NCBI GenBank assembly: GCA_041687435.1
Contig: JAWLBX010000006.1
Location: 62,001-126,000, forward strand
Direction of reading: 5' to 3'
DNA length: 64,000 bases
From: JACKII01 sp041687435
GTDB taxonomy: Bacteria; Pseudomonadota; Alphaproteobacteria; Bin95
This document shows, piece by piece, positions 8,504 to 17,157 of the stretch (position 1 is its first letter; each line of letters opens with the position of its first letter). Under the pieces are notes generated by a model that did no database searches, was not told where the DNA came from, and was given only the letters and a program-made list of their open reading frames with translations. Position numbers and translations under genes: made by a program.

Positions 8504-9127
8504 TCAACCGGCCTTCCGCTCCTTGAACAGCAGCTTGATGTAGGAGCGCAGCAGCAGGATTTGCTGCGGAATGACCTGCGGCTCCTGTAACGATTTCGAC
8601 ATGACAATGGCACCCTCAACGGTGTTGGATACCATGTCCGCCACATGGTTCAGGACCACTTCGTCCTGCAACTCATACTCCTCGGCGATACGATCCAGGA
8701 CATTACGAAACCGCGTGCGCCACGAAAGCATAGCTTGTCGGCTGATCTCACGGATTTCCCGGTCGAACAGGCGCTCGTTATAGCAATAGGTAGCAATCAG
8801 GCAGCCGGGATGGCCGTTCGGCAAATCCTCCATCGTTTCCGCAAGCAGCTTCAGACAAATCAGAAGAACGTGCAGCGGATCATCGTGAAGTTCCTCTGCC
8901 CTGGCAAACAGCCCGTTCAGAAGATCGGCCTCGGCCTCGACATAACGGTGCAGCAAGGCAAGCGCGAGGCCGCGCTTATCGTGGAAATGATAGAAAAACC
9001 CGCTTTTTGTGATGCCGGCCTCCTCAATAATCTCCTCTATTGAGGTGGCGCCGTAGCCTTTCGCGAGGATTGCAGCCTCGGCAATGTCCATGACCCGATT
9101 TTTCGTTTCCTGGCCTTTTCTCATCAC
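8504..9127 (-). CDS. TetR/AcrR family transcriptional regulator
   Basis: 207 residues. The N-terminal 60 residues form the TetR helix-turn-helix: MDIAEAAILAKGYGATSIEEI, then ITKSGFFYHFHDKRGLALAL, the recognition-helix signature. The C-terminal ligand domain is helical and diverged. The frame opens with GTG at 9127 directly followed by ATG at 9124; AAAGG upstream suits either. It is the first gene of the leftward operon with the selenoprotein and diverges from the homocysteine S-methyltransferase gene, so it may control one or both. The ligand is unknown. Confidence 0.93.
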   Translation of the reverse strand: MMRKGQETKNRVMDIAEAAILAKGYGATSIEEIIEEAGITKSGFFYHFHDKRGLALALLHRYVEAEADLLNGLFARAEELHDDPLHVLLICLKLLAETMEDLPNGHPGCLIATYCYNERLFDREIREISRQAMLSWRTRFRNVLDRIAEEYELQDEVVLNHVADMVSNTVEGAIVMSKSLQEPQVIPQQILLLRSYIKLLFKERKAG

Positions 9128-9239
9128 GTTCTGCCTTTACTCGCGCTCCACAGATAGCCGCGACCGACTTACCGTACCGAAGGTGCAGTAAACCTGTGAC
9201 CTGTTTCACGCTGGATCATCCAACCCGACCTAAGTGGTT

Positions 9240-9257
9240 GGAATTTCGTAAATTTCC
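9240..9257. promoter_or_regulatory. Possible TetR operator (imperfect palindrome)
   Basis: GGAATTTCGTAAATTTCC is a near-palindrome with one extra base, in the 220-bp divergent gap between tetR and the homocysteine S-methyltransferase gene. Its position suits a TetR operator. Nothing else supports it, and the rest of the gap shows no recognisable riboswitch. Confidence 0.25.
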
Positions 9258-9347
9258 CTCGATATCCTGCTTGACCACGTGCTCACTGGGCGAAACCCGA
9301 TTGCTGAGGCATTTTTCAGGCGTCAAACCGAACAGGGGAACTATACG

Positions 9348-10295
9348 ATGCCAAATGCCAAATACCGAAACTTTCTGCCTCAGTTAAACGGAGAAGTCAT
9401 GCTGACCGACGGCGGCATGGAGACTTTTCTCGTATTTGAACTCGAACTCGACCTGCCCTGCTTTGCTGCCATCTATCTGATGCGCAGGCCAGACGGGGAA
9501 ACGATCCTCCGCAACTATTATAAGCCGTATATCGCACTGGCCCGCTCATCCAATCACGGCTTGATCCTCGCAACGCCGACCTGGCGCGCCAGCGGCGACT
9601 GGGAGGCCAGGATCGGATTATCCCACGACGAGATGATGGACGCCCACCGCCGTGCCGCCGCCCTGATGGCTGCGATCCGCGATGAGCATGAAACGCCGGA
9701 AAGCCCATTCGTCATCAGCGCGGATCTGGGGCCGCGGGGGGATGGCTATGTGCCCAGCCTCGTGATGACTGCCGCGAAAGCCGAAGCCTACCACAGCCCG
9801 CAAATCGAGATTCTCGCGGAAACCGAGGCCGACATGATTACGGCACTGACCCTCAACTATGCCGAGGAAGCGATCGGAATCGTGCGGGCAGCCCAGGCGG
9901 CGGGCATGCCGGCCGCCATCTCGTTCACGGTGGAGACCGATGGGCGGCTTCCCACCGGACAGTCCCTGGCGGAGGCCATTACCCAGGTCGACGCTGAAAC
10001 CGGCAACGTGCCAGCCTACTACATGATCAACTGCGCCCACCCGACTCACTTTGCCGACGCACTGGCCAGCGGTGCGGAATGGACCCGGCGAATCCGGGGT
10101 GTCCGGGCCAACGCGTCCTGCCTAAGCCATGCGGAGCTGGATGGGTGCACCGAACTGGATACCGGAAATCCGGTGGAACTGGGTGCGCAGTACCGGCAAC
10201 TCCAGAACCGCCTGCCGGCGCTGAATGTGTTTGGCGGCTGCTGCGGCACCGATCACCGTCACGTCGCCGAAATCGCCCGCCAGATCGCAGCCTGA
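9348..10295 (+). CDS. Homocysteine S-methyltransferase family protein
   Basis: 315 residues of the zinc-dependent methyltransferase fold shared with MmuM and the N-terminal part of MetH. The zinc-binding cysteines are visible: INCAHP near residue 227 and the GGCCGTDHRH pair near residue 300. The N-terminal LTDGGMETFL is also typical. The enzyme moves a methyl group from S-methylmethionine or a similar donor to homocysteine. ATG 9348 is chosen because AGGGGAA lies about 8 nt upstream; longer in-frame starts lack a site. It diverges from the tetR/selenoprotein operon, and relatives can methylate selenium analogues. Confidence 0.9.
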   Translation: MPNAKYRNFLPQLNGEVMLTDGGMETFLVFELELDLPCFAAIYLMRRPDGETILRNYYKPYIALARSSNHGLILATPTWRASGDWEARIGLSHDEMMDAHRRAAALMAAIRDEHETPESPFVISADLGPRGDGYVPSLVMTAAKAEAYHSPQIEILAETEADMITALTLNYAEEAIGIVRAAQAAGMPAAISFTVETDGRLPTGQSLAEAITQVDAETGNVPAYYMINCAHPTHFADALASGAEWTRRIRGVRANASCLSHAELDGCTELDTGNPVELGAQYRQLQNRLPALNVFGGCCGTDHRHVAEIARQIAA

Positions 10296-10329
10296 CCCCT
10301 TCTCCCCTTGGCTGCACCGGCTTGGAACT

Positions 10330-10358
10330 CGGGCGGGCATGCGATGGATGCCCGCCCG
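10330..10358 (+). terminator. Strong hairpin downstream of the homocysteine S-methyltransferase gene
   Basis: A perfect 11-bp inverted repeat, CGGGCGGGCAT and ATGCCCGCCCG, with a 7-nt loop, 35 bp after the stop. There is no U tract, so it is a terminator-like or 3'-end stabilising hairpin. Confidence 0.45.
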
Positions 10359-10512
10359 ATGGCGAATCGAAGCAAAATTTGCCCAATCACATGCCCGTCG
10401 GCATGGAAGCCTGACGACGGATAAATTGCTTGTTTGTGGAAATGCAGGTAAAGTTTTCGGCCATCGACAGCGCCGCGGTAATAAGCCCTTGACGATCCCA
10501 TCCGGAGGGAAT

Positions 10513-10542
10513 TTGACAAACGGCCCGGTCCGCACGTATAAG
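10513..10542 (+). promoter_or_regulatory. Promoter of the rpmH-rnpA-yidD-yidC operon
   Basis: TTGACA at 10513-10518 and TATAAG at 10537-10542 with an 18-bp spacer, close to sigma-70 consensus, about 75 bp before rpmH. It lies in the 320-bp gene-free stretch 10296-10615. Apart from this promoter and the hairpin at 10330-10358 I see nothing else there; no DnaA boxes were noticed. Confidence 0.75.
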
Positions 10543-10615
10543 CCGCGCTTTCCGGGAATTCCGGTGGCGCCGGAACTGTCGGGCGCGCCCCCACCTTTCA
10601 AGAGTTCTGCAGACA

Positions 10616-10750
10616 ATGAAACGCACCTTCCAGCCGAGCAATATCGTCCGCAAGCGCCGTCATGGCTTCCGCGCCCGCCTCAAGACCGTGGGCGGCCGCA
10701 ACGTTTTGCGTAATCGCCGTGCCCACGGCCGCAAGCGGCTGTCGGCCTAG
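10616..10750 (+). CDS. rpmH: 50S ribosomal protein L34
   Basis: A 44-residue, very basic protein with the L34 signature from end to end: MKRTFQPSNIVRKRRHGF, then an RLKT-x-GGR-x-VL-x-RRAHGRKRL tail. L34 is a structural component of the large ribosomal subunit. It is the first gene after a strong promoter and is followed by rnpA, the conserved bacterial order. Too short for many gene finders but unmistakable. Confidence 0.98.
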   Translation: MKRTFQPSNIVRKRRHGFRARLKTVGGRNVLRNRRAHGRKRLSA

Positions 10751-10793
10751 GCCGCCCAGCAACGCCGGCGGCGTTGCGTGTGCTTGCCGGCCG

Positions 10794-11195
10794 ATGATGC
10801 CGCGGTTGAAAAAGCGCGGTGAATTTGTCCGCGCCTCCCATTCGGGCTTGCATGCCTCGGCCCCGGGCCTTGTGTTGCAGGCCTACAAACGCGGCGAGCC
10901 AGAAAACGGGGCCGGTCCGGCGCGGGTCGGCTTCACCACATCAAAGAAGGTCGGCAACGCGGTGAAACGCAATCGCGCCCGCCGCCGCCTGCGTGCGCTT
11001 GCGGAAGAGATATTGCTGCCGTGCGCCCGCCCCGGCGTCGATTATGTGCTGGTGGGCCGGTCTGTGACCGTGGATCGGCCATTTTCAGATCTAGCTCGCG
11101 ATCTGGCACAAGCCATAGACCGGGTGCATTCCGGCCGCGCCAAATCCCGCCCCCCGCGCCGCTCGCGCCAGGCAGAGGCGGCCCGCAGCCGATGA
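10794..11195 (+). CDS. rnpA: Ribonuclease P protein component
   Basis: 133 residues. The start MPRLKKRGEF matches RnpA, and the RNR signature KRNRARRRLR lies in the middle; this helix binds the catalytic RNA and the pre-tRNA leader. The enzyme trims 5' ends of tRNAs. Two adjacent ATGs (10794, 10797) are possible starts. The tail is basic and low in complexity. The stop overlaps the yidD start in an ATGA arrangement. Confidence 0.95.
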   Translation: MMPRLKKRGEFVRASHSGLHASAPGLVLQAYKRGEPENGAGPARVGFTTSKKVGNAVKRNRARRRLRALAEEILLPCARPGVDYVLVGRSVTVDRPFSDLARDLAQAIDRVHSGRAKSRPPRRSRQAEAARSR

Positions 11196-11404
11196 TTCGT
11201 TGGTTTTTCCTCGGATTGATCCTGATCTACCGGTATGGGCTGACTTGGCTTTTTCCCAAATCCTGCCGGTTTGCGCCAAGCTGCTCCGAGTACGCGATGG
11301 AGGCGATCCAACGTCACGGGCCATGGCGGGGATGCGTGCTCGCAGCGCGGCGGATCGTCCGTTGTCACCCGTGGGGCGGCAGCGGCTTTGATCCCGTGCC
11401 CTAG
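11192..11404 (+). CDS. yidD: Membrane protein insertion efficiency factor YidD
   Basis: 70 residues with the YidD pattern: an N-terminal hydrophobic/amphipathic helix (WFFLGLILIYRYGLTWLF), then C-R-F-x-P-S-C-S-x-Y, and a C-terminal HPWGGSGFDPVP. YidD assists YidC/Sec-dependent membrane protein insertion at the inner face of the membrane. It overlaps the end of rnpA by 4 bases and precedes yidC by 61 bp, the conserved order. Confidence 0.95.
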   Translation: MIRWFFLGLILIYRYGLTWLFPKSCRFAPSCSEYAMEAIQRHGPWRGCVLAARRIVRCHPWGGSGFDPVP

Positions 11405-11465
11405 GCAGGGTAAGAAGTGGCCATCTTTTTGTTCCTCTAGTTGTGATCGGACTTGGCTGCCCACG

Positions 11466-13250
11466 ATGGACCAGCGCAATCTTTTCATCGCCATCGGGGT
11501 CTCGCTGCTGATTTTGCTCGGCTCGCAGACGCTGATGCAGGAGTTGTATCCGCCGCCGCCGCCAGGCGCGGGTGTGACGCAAACGCAGGACGGCCAAGCC
11601 GCCGGTCCCGGGGCTCCTGGTGCGCCTAGCGCCGTGCCACAGGCCCCGGGAGGAACGGCGCCAGGGGTGGCGCCGGCCGTCCAGCGCGCGCAGAAACTTC
11701 AGGAGGCGCCGCGGGTCGCCATCGATACGGCCCGCCTTTCCGGCTCCATTGCCCTGCGTGGCGGGCGGATCGACGATCTTGTGATGCGCGATTACCGGGT
11801 GGCCGTCGAAAAGGATGCGCCGAATGTCGTGTTGCTGTCGCCAAGCGGCACGCAACACGGCTTCTATGCCCAATTCGGCTGGGTTGCGGGCTCTCCTGAC
11901 ATCTCAGTTCCCGCCGACGACACGGTTTGGACCAGCAGTGGCGGCACGCTGACGGCCGATAAGCCTGTCACGTTGACCTGGGACAATGGCCAGGGCCTGC
12001 TGTTCTCCCGCACCATTTCCATCGACCGGAACTATATGTTCGCGGTGACGGACAAAGTGGAGGCGACGGGGACCACAACAGCGTCGCTGTTTCCCTATGG
12101 CCTCATCGGCCGCGACGGCACGCCCCAAACATCCGGCTTCTTCATTCTGCATGAAGGCCCGATCGCCGTCTTCAACGAGACCCTGGAAGAGTTCGATTAC
12201 GACGATCTTCAGGACAGCGGCACGATAAACTACGATAGCGCCGGCGGCTGGCTGGGCATCACCGACAAATACTGGCTTGCAGCCCTGATCCCCGACCAAA
12301 AGGCCCAGTACAAGGCCCGCATGCTGCACAGCATGGTGGAAGGGCGGGACAAATATCAGACTGACTTCCTGGCCAACACCGCCCTTGCCGTGGCACCAGG
12401 GCAGCCTGCGGAGGTAACAACCCGACTGTTTGCTGGCGCCAAGGAAGTCAATCTTCTGGATAGCTATCAGGAAACGTTCGGCATTCCTCTGTTCGACCGC
12501 GCCGTGGATTTCGGCTGGTTCTACTTTCTGACCAAACCGTTGTTCTATGCGCTGGATTGGCTCTACGGCATCGTCGGTAACTTTGGCATCGCGATTCTGA
12601 TCGTGACTTTGGCCATCAAAATCCTGTTCTTCCCACTGGCCAACAAATCTTACAAAGCCATGAGCCGGATGAAGCTACTTCAGCCGAAAATGGCCGAGTT
12701 GAAAGAGAAATACGGCGACGACCGTCAGAAGTTCCAGCAGGAAATGATGGCCATGTACAAGCGGGAGAAGATCAATCCCGCCGCAGGCTGTATCCCGATC
12801 CTGATCCAAATTCCGGTGTTCTTCGCGCTTTACAAGGTTCTGTTTGTTTCCATCGAAATGCGGCATGCCCCGTTCTTCGGCTGGATTCAGGATCTGTCTG
12901 CGCCGGACCCCACCAACATCTTTGAACTGTTCGGGCTGATCCCGTGGGATGCGCCGAGCTTCCTCCATTTCGGTGTGTGGCCGCTGATCATGGGCGGCAC
13001 CATGTTCCTGCAGCAACGCCTTAATCCGCAGCCAACGGACCCGATCCAAGCGCGCATGTTCCAATTCATGCCAATCATCTTCACCATCTTCCTGGCGGGC
13101 TTCCCGGCTGGCCTGGTGATCTATTGGGCCTGGAACAACTCCCTGTCGATCCTGCAGCAATGGATCATCATGCGCCGCGACCGGAAGGCGGATCGGGAGA
13201 AGAAGGCCGCTGCCCGCGTCTCCCCCGGCAAGGCGAAGAAAGGCAGTTGA
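11466..13250 (+). CDS. yidC: Membrane protein insertase YidC
   Basis: 594 residues. An N-terminal membrane helix (about 7-24) is followed by a proline/glycine/alanine-rich linker (residues 30-75), the periplasmic P1 domain (to about 365), and the conserved five-helix insertase core from about 385 onward, containing NFGIAILIVTLAIK, a LQPKMAELKEKYGDD coiled region and PIFFALY-like IPVFFALYKVL. The tail is lysine-rich. It inserts and folds inner-membrane proteins with or without SecYEG. ATG 11466 is the start, giving the MDQRN N-terminus common in this class. Confidence 0.97.
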   Translation: MDQRNLFIAIGVSLLILLGSQTLMQELYPPPPPGAGVTQTQDGQAAGPGAPGAPSAVPQAPGGTAPGVAPAVQRAQKLQEAPRVAIDTARLSGSIALRGGRIDDLVMRDYRVAVEKDAPNVVLLSPSGTQHGFYAQFGWVAGSPDISVPADDTVWTSSGGTLTADKPVTLTWDNGQGLLFSRTISIDRNYMFAVTDKVEATGTTTASLFPYGLIGRDGTPQTSGFFILHEGPIAVFNETLEEFDYDDLQDSGTINYDSAGGWLGITDKYWLAALIPDQKAQYKARMLHSMVEGRDKYQTDFLANTALAVAPGQPAEVTTRLFAGAKEVNLLDSYQETFGIPLFDRAVDFGWFYFLTKPLFYALDWLYGIVGNFGIAILIVTLAIKILFFPLANKSYKAMSRMKLLQPKMAELKEKYGDDRQKFQQEMMAMYKREKINPAAGCIPILIQIPVFFALYKVLFVSIEMRHAPFFGWIQDLSAPDPTNIFELFGLIPWDAPSFLHFGVWPLIMGGTMFLQQRLNPQPTDPIQARMFQFMPIIFTIFLAGFPAGLVIYWAWNNSLSILQQWIIMRRDRKADREKKAAARVSPGKAKKGS

Positions 13251-13252
13251 CG

Positions 13253-13936
13253 GTGCAAAGCGCACCCAACTCCTACGCCCCAGCCCTGCTTGATCCGGAG
13301 GATTATGAGAAACCGGAGGCGATTGAGGCTGGGCGTCTGCTGTTCGCGCGTGAGTGCCAATTCTATTGGGCTGCCGCAAAGCTTGGCAATTTGCCAGCGG
13401 CAGACCGGCCGGAGGTCGCATTTGCCGGCCGGTCCAATGTCGGGAAATCTTCGCTGGTCAATGCATTGACCGGCCGGAATACCCTGGCCCGCACTTCGCA
13501 AACACCCGGCCGGACCCAGCAATTGAACTTCTTCAACCTGGGTGAACGGCTGACACTTGTGGACTTGCCGGGCTATGGCTATGCCAAGGTCTCCAAACAG
13601 AAGGTGGCCGACTGGACCGAACTGGTGTTCGCATTCCTGCAAGGTCGGGCGGCTCTGGCCCGGCTCTGCCTGCTGATCGACAGCCGCCATGGCCTGAAGG
13701 ACTCCGATCGGGAGTTGATGGACCTGCTGGACCGTGCCGCCGTCACATTTCAGATTGTTCTGACAAAGGCTGACAAGGTCTCCGCGTCTGCCCTGGAACA
13801 AACCACGGCAAAGACGCTGGCAGAATCTCGCAACCACGTTGCCGCTTATCCGGTCGTGCTTGCGACCAGTGCCGAGACGGGTATGGGAGTGCCCCTGCTG
13901 CGCTCCTACCTGGCCGGCTTGGCGCTACCGGCCTAA
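13253..13936 (+). CDS. engB: Ribosome biogenesis GTP-binding protein EngB/YihA
   Basis: 227 residues with all GTPase motifs: G1 GRSNVGKSS, G2 region with TPGRTQQ, G3 DLPGYGYA, G4 TKAD, and G5 near ATSAETG. It is required for large-subunit assembly. GTG 13253 is preferred because AAAGG lies 9 nt upstream; TTG 13247, overlapping the yidC stop, is a closer but poorly spaced alternative. It completes the rpmH-to-engB cluster. Confidence 0.94.
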   Translation: MQSAPNSYAPALLDPEDYEKPEAIEAGRLLFARECQFYWAAAKLGNLPAADRPEVAFAGRSNVGKSSLVNALTGRNTLARTSQTPGRTQQLNFFNLGERLTLVDLPGYGYAKVSKQKVADWTELVFAFLQGRAALARLCLLIDSRHGLKDSDRELMDLLDRAAVTFQIVLTKADKVSASALEQTTAKTLAESRNHVAAYPVVLATSAETGMGVPLLRSYLAGLALPA

Positions 13937-14010
13937 AGTCCATATTTTGGGGGGCAAAAAACGGCGCCAATTTATCCGTTTAATTGCTGCCTTAGCGTGC
14001 ACAAAAATCA

Positions 14011-14038
14011 TTGCAAGCGCCCATTGCCACGCTATATC
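14011..14038 (+). promoter_or_regulatory. Candidate promoter for the small secreted protein
   Basis: TTGCAA at 14011-14016 and TATATC at 14033-14038 with a 16-bp spacer, in a locally AT-richer gap after engB. If used, transcription begins near 14045, which rules out the upstream TTG at 14011 as the translation start. Confidence 0.4.
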
Positions 14039-14076
14039 TTGGCGTTAACTTCCTACACTCTATAGAAAGACGTGTT

Positions 14077-14355
14077 TTGATCTACATTTTCACTCTGGCA
14101 GTTGGCATGGTAATCGGTGGAAGTTCCGCATTCGCGCAAGCCGTCTGCTATGAACCACTTGCACCATTTTGCATGGAGCCATCGACCAATTTCGACAGCG
14201 ATGCAGTCCGCGGCCGCTGCGAAGTCGACATTGCCGATTACATCGAGAAAATCGACGAATATATCACGTGCCTAGAGGGCAAGATCGAAACGGCTCGCGA
14301 GGACAAGGAAGGCGCGACTGAGCGCACACGCGAAATCCGCGAGATCATTAAATAG
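14077..14355 (+). CDS. Small secreted protein with charged C-terminal helix, unknown function
   Basis: 92 residues from TTG 14077, the start that gives a compact signal peptide (hydrophobic stretch IYIFTLAVGMVIG, cleavage after SAFAQA). The mature part has four cysteines (CYEP, FCMEP, GRC, YITC), compatible with periplasmic disulfides, then a highly charged predicted coiled helix with KIETAREDKEGATERTRE. No family recognised. It sits alone between engB and argB, is more AT-rich at its 5' end, and has its own candidate promoter. A longer frame from TTG 14011 exists but would overlap that promoter. Confidence 0.6.
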   Translation: MIYIFTLAVGMVIGGSSAFAQAVCYEPLAPFCMEPSTNFDSDAVRGRCEVDIADYIEKIDEYITCLEGKIETAREDKEGATERTREIREIIK

Positions 14356-14529
14356 CACCGAAAGCCGATAACGCCGGGCCGTGAAGCCGCTGCATTTCAC
14401 TCGCCGCACGGGCGTGTTAGAGGTTGCGGGGAATGCCGCAGCAAGGCTACATCCCCAAACAGAAACGGTGCCATACCGGCCGGGCCAGCCCAGGCTGCGG
14501 CACGGACTACCGACAAACGGGCATACTCC

Positions 14530-15426
14530 ATGGCTTTGAGCGAATCCGACCTGACCCAAGTTCCCCGGCTGCTGTCGGAGGCTCTTCCGTATATGCGCCG
14601 CTATGCTGGCGCAACATTTGTCGTGAAATACGGCGGTCACGCCATGGGCGACCCGGAACTCGCCAACCTCTTTGCCCGCGACATTGTCCTGCTGAAACAG
14701 GTTGGCATTCATCCGATTGTCGTTCATGGGGGCGGCCCGCAGATCGCCCGCATGCTGGAACGCCTCAACATCAAGAGCGACTTCATCGATGGCCTGCGCG
14801 TGACCGATCAGTCGACGGTGGAGGTGGTGGAGATGGTGCTGGCGGGCTCCATCAACAAAGAAATCGTGACTGCGATCAATCGTGCGGGCGGCCGCGCCAT
14901 TGGCCTGTGCGGCAAGGACGCCAATCTGATACAGGCGAAACGCCTTTTGCGCACCAAACGCGACCCGGACTCCAACATCGAAAAGGTATTGGATTTGGGT
15001 TTTGTGGGCGAACCGACGGAAATCGATGGTGAGTTGTTGCGTGAACTCTCGAGATCCGACGTCATTCCAGTAATTGCACCAATCGGCGTCGGTGAGGATG
15101 GAGAGACCTACAACATCAACGCGGATACGGCAGCCGGCGCCGTTGCGGGCGCGCTTCAGGCATCCCGCTTCCTCCTGCTGACCGATGTGGCGGGTGTGCT
15201 CGATAAGAATGGCACGCTCATCCAGGATATGACGCGCGCAAGGGCAGAGGAGTTGATCGCCGACGGCACGGTCTCCGGCGGGATGATTCCGAAGATCATG
15301 ACCTGCCTGGATGCGGTCAAGGAGGGCGTCGAAGCGGCGATCATTCTGGATGGCCGCAGGCCGCACGCTGTGTTGTTGGAAATCTTCACGGAACGTGGCG
15401 CCGGTACGCTAATCCGGCCGGAATAG
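14530..15426 (+). CDS. argB: Acetylglutamate kinase
   Basis: 298 residues, normal length. The amino-acid kinase fold is marked by FVVKYGGHAMGD (phosphate-binding lysine), VHGGGPQI (substrate loop), a D-G-L-R-V-T segment, LLLTDVAGVLD and the C-terminal GGMIPK. The enzyme phosphorylates N-acetylglutamate in arginine synthesis and is the usual feedback control point. engB followed by argB is a recurrent alphaproteobacterial order, here separated by the small secreted protein gene. Confidence 0.97.
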   Translation: MALSESDLTQVPRLLSEALPYMRRYAGATFVVKYGGHAMGDPELANLFARDIVLLKQVGIHPIVVHGGGPQIARMLERLNIKSDFIDGLRVTDQSTVEVVEMVLAGSINKEIVTAINRAGGRAIGLCGKDANLIQAKRLLRTKRDPDSNIEKVLDLGFVGEPTEIDGELLRELSRSDVIPVIAPIGVGEDGETYNINADTAAGAVAGALQASRFLLLTDVAGVLDKNGTLIQDMTRARAEELIADGTVSGGMIPKIMTCLDAVKEGVEAAIILDGRRPHAVLLEIFTERGAGTLIRPE

Positions 15427-15432
15427 CGATAG

Positions 15433-15461
15433 CAGGGCCGCGGCGTCATGGCCCGGCCCTG
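15433..15461 (+). terminator. Hairpin after argB
   Basis: CAGGGCCG pairs with CGGCCCTG across a 13-nt loop, 7 bp after the argB stop, followed by AATTTCCTT. The U tract is weak, so termination is plausible but not certain. Confidence 0.5.
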
Positions 15462-15551
15462 AATTTCCTTCCGCAATCGGTTTGGCACACGCAACAAAAG
15501 TCGTAGAGTATCCGTCAACGCTTCCCGCGATTGATACGAGGATACGCTCCC

Positions 15552-17129
15552 ATGAACGCCAATCCGCCCGAAAACAAATCCAACCCCTGGCAACCTGAAC
15601 TGGACGAACTTGCCCAGCGCGAGGCCTTCGCCGAAAAACTAGGCGGTGAGGCCCGTGTCAAACGCCAGCATGACGGTGGGCGCTATACCATCCGCGAACG
15701 CATCGACCTGATGCTGGACAAGGGTACGTTCCACGAGATCGGCAAGATTGCCGGTCTGGCGACCTATGACGGCAAGAACGATCTGGAGGAGTTGGTTCCC
15801 TCCAATTTCGTGTTTGGCCGTGGCAAGGTCGATGGCCGGCCGGTTGTGATCGGCGGCGACGATTTCACGGTGCGCGGCGGCTCCGCAGACGCCACCATCA
15901 AGGAAAAGCACCAGCTTTGCGAGCGCATGGCGAATGAGTTGCGCCTGCCCCTGATTCGCATGGTCGAAGGCTCCGGCGGCGGCGGGTCGGTCAAGACCAT
16001 CGAAACCACTGGCCGCGCCAACGTTCCCGGCGTTGCCGGCTGGGAAACAGTCGTGGCCAACATGGGCATGGTGCCGCGCGTGGGCCTTGGCCTAGGTTCG
16101 GTCGCGGGCCTTGGCGCGGCGCATCTGGCGGCAACGCACTATTCGGTCATGATCAACAAAAAGTCGGCGCTTTTCGTCGCCGGCCCGCCAGTCGTCGAGT
16201 GGACCGGTCAGAAGCTGACCAAGGAGGAATTGGGCGGCACCAAAATCCAATTGCGCGCCGGGGCCATCGACCACGCGGTCGATACCGAGGAAGAGGCGTT
16301 CGAGTGCGCCCGCAAATTCCTCTCCTACCTCCCCTCCTCCGTCTACGGCCTGCCGCCACGGGTAGAACCGACCGACGATCCCGATCGTTGCGACGAGAAA
16401 TTGATTGAGGCGGTCCCTCGCGAAATCCGCAAAGCCTACAAGATGCGGCCGATTGTGGACACGCTGGTTGATCAGGGCTCTTTCTTCGAGATGGGCCGCT
16501 ATTACGGCCGCTCCATCATCACCGGCTTTGCCCGGGTCGATGGCTGGCCGGTCGCAATGATGGCGTCCGATCCGATGTTCTTCGGCGGCGGCTGGACGGC
16601 GGAAACCTGCCAGAAGGTCGAGAAATTTTGCGACCTGGCCGAAACCTTCCACCTGCCGATGATCTATCTGGTGGATTGCCCGGGCTTCCTGATCGGCAAG
16701 GCGGCGGAGGAAAGCGGCGTCATCAAGCAGGGCGTGCGCGCAATGACAGCGATGTGGCAGACCACGATTCCGTGGTGCAGCGTGATCGTCCGCAACTCTT
16801 TCGGTGTGGCGGGCGCCGCCCACAAGAATGGCGGCCGGCTTGCGCTGCGCTATGCTTGGCCGTCCGGCCGCTGGGGCTCGCTGCCGCTGGAGGGCGGAAT
16901 TGAGGCAGCCTACAGCGGCGAAATCCAGGCAGCCGATAATCCGGTTGCGAAAAAGGAAGAAATCGAGGAAAGGCTGGGCAAGCTCCGCTCGCCTTTCCGT
17001 TCGGCGGAGGCGTTCTGGATCGAGGAAATCATCGACCCGCGCAAGACCCGCCCCCTGCTGGTTGAATTCGCCAATCTCGCCGCTCCGCTGCGCACGCCGG
17101 GACCGAGTTCCTTCCACATGCGGCCGTGA
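15552..17129 (+). CDS. Acyl-CoA carboxylase carboxyltransferase (beta) subunit
   Basis: 525 residues with both halves of the carboxyltransferase fold. The N-terminal half holds ARVKRQHDGGRYTIRERID and a GSGGGGSVKT oxyanion segment; the C-terminal half holds GWPVAMMASDPMFFGG, PGFLIGKAAEESG and a late GGIEAAY. The enzyme transfers carboxyl from carboxybiotin to acetyl-, propionyl- or methylcrotonyl-type acyl-CoAs. No biotin carboxylase subunit is in the window. ATG 15552 is used rather than a TTG seven codons upstream. The acyl-CoA dehydrogenases downstream fit a branched acid or amino acid breakdown setting. Confidence 0.92.
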   Translation: MNANPPENKSNPWQPELDELAQREAFAEKLGGEARVKRQHDGGRYTIRERIDLMLDKGTFHEIGKIAGLATYDGKNDLEELVPSNFVFGRGKVDGRPVVIGGDDFTVRGGSADATIKEKHQLCERMANELRLPLIRMVEGSGGGGSVKTIETTGRANVPGVAGWETVVANMGMVPRVGLGLGSVAGLGAAHLAATHYSVMINKKSALFVAGPPVVEWTGQKLTKEELGGTKIQLRAGAIDHAVDTEEEAFECARKFLSYLPSSVYGLPPRVEPTDDPDRCDEKLIEAVPREIRKAYKMRPIVDTLVDQGSFFEMGRYYGRSIITGFARVDGWPVAMMASDPMFFGGGWTAETCQKVEKFCDLAETFHLPMIYLVDCPGFLIGKAAEESGVIKQGVRAMTAMWQTTIPWCSVIVRNSFGVAGAAHKNGGRLALRYAWPSGRWGSLPLEGGIEAAYSGEIQAADNPVAKKEEIEERLGKLRSPFRSAEAFWIEEIIDPRKTRPLLVEFANLAAPLRTPGPSSFHMRP

Positions 17130-17157
17130 GGATAGGCACGCACCGTTAGCGTCCGTT

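Noticed and set aside
9128..9347. SAM- or SAH-type riboswitch before the homocysteine S-methyltransferase gene
   Set aside because: The leader lacks any conserved riboswitch core I can recognise on reading.
10296..10615. Replication origin near rpmH
   Set aside because: No DnaA boxes or AT-rich unwinding region seen; dnaA/dnaN absent, as often in Alphaproteobacteria.
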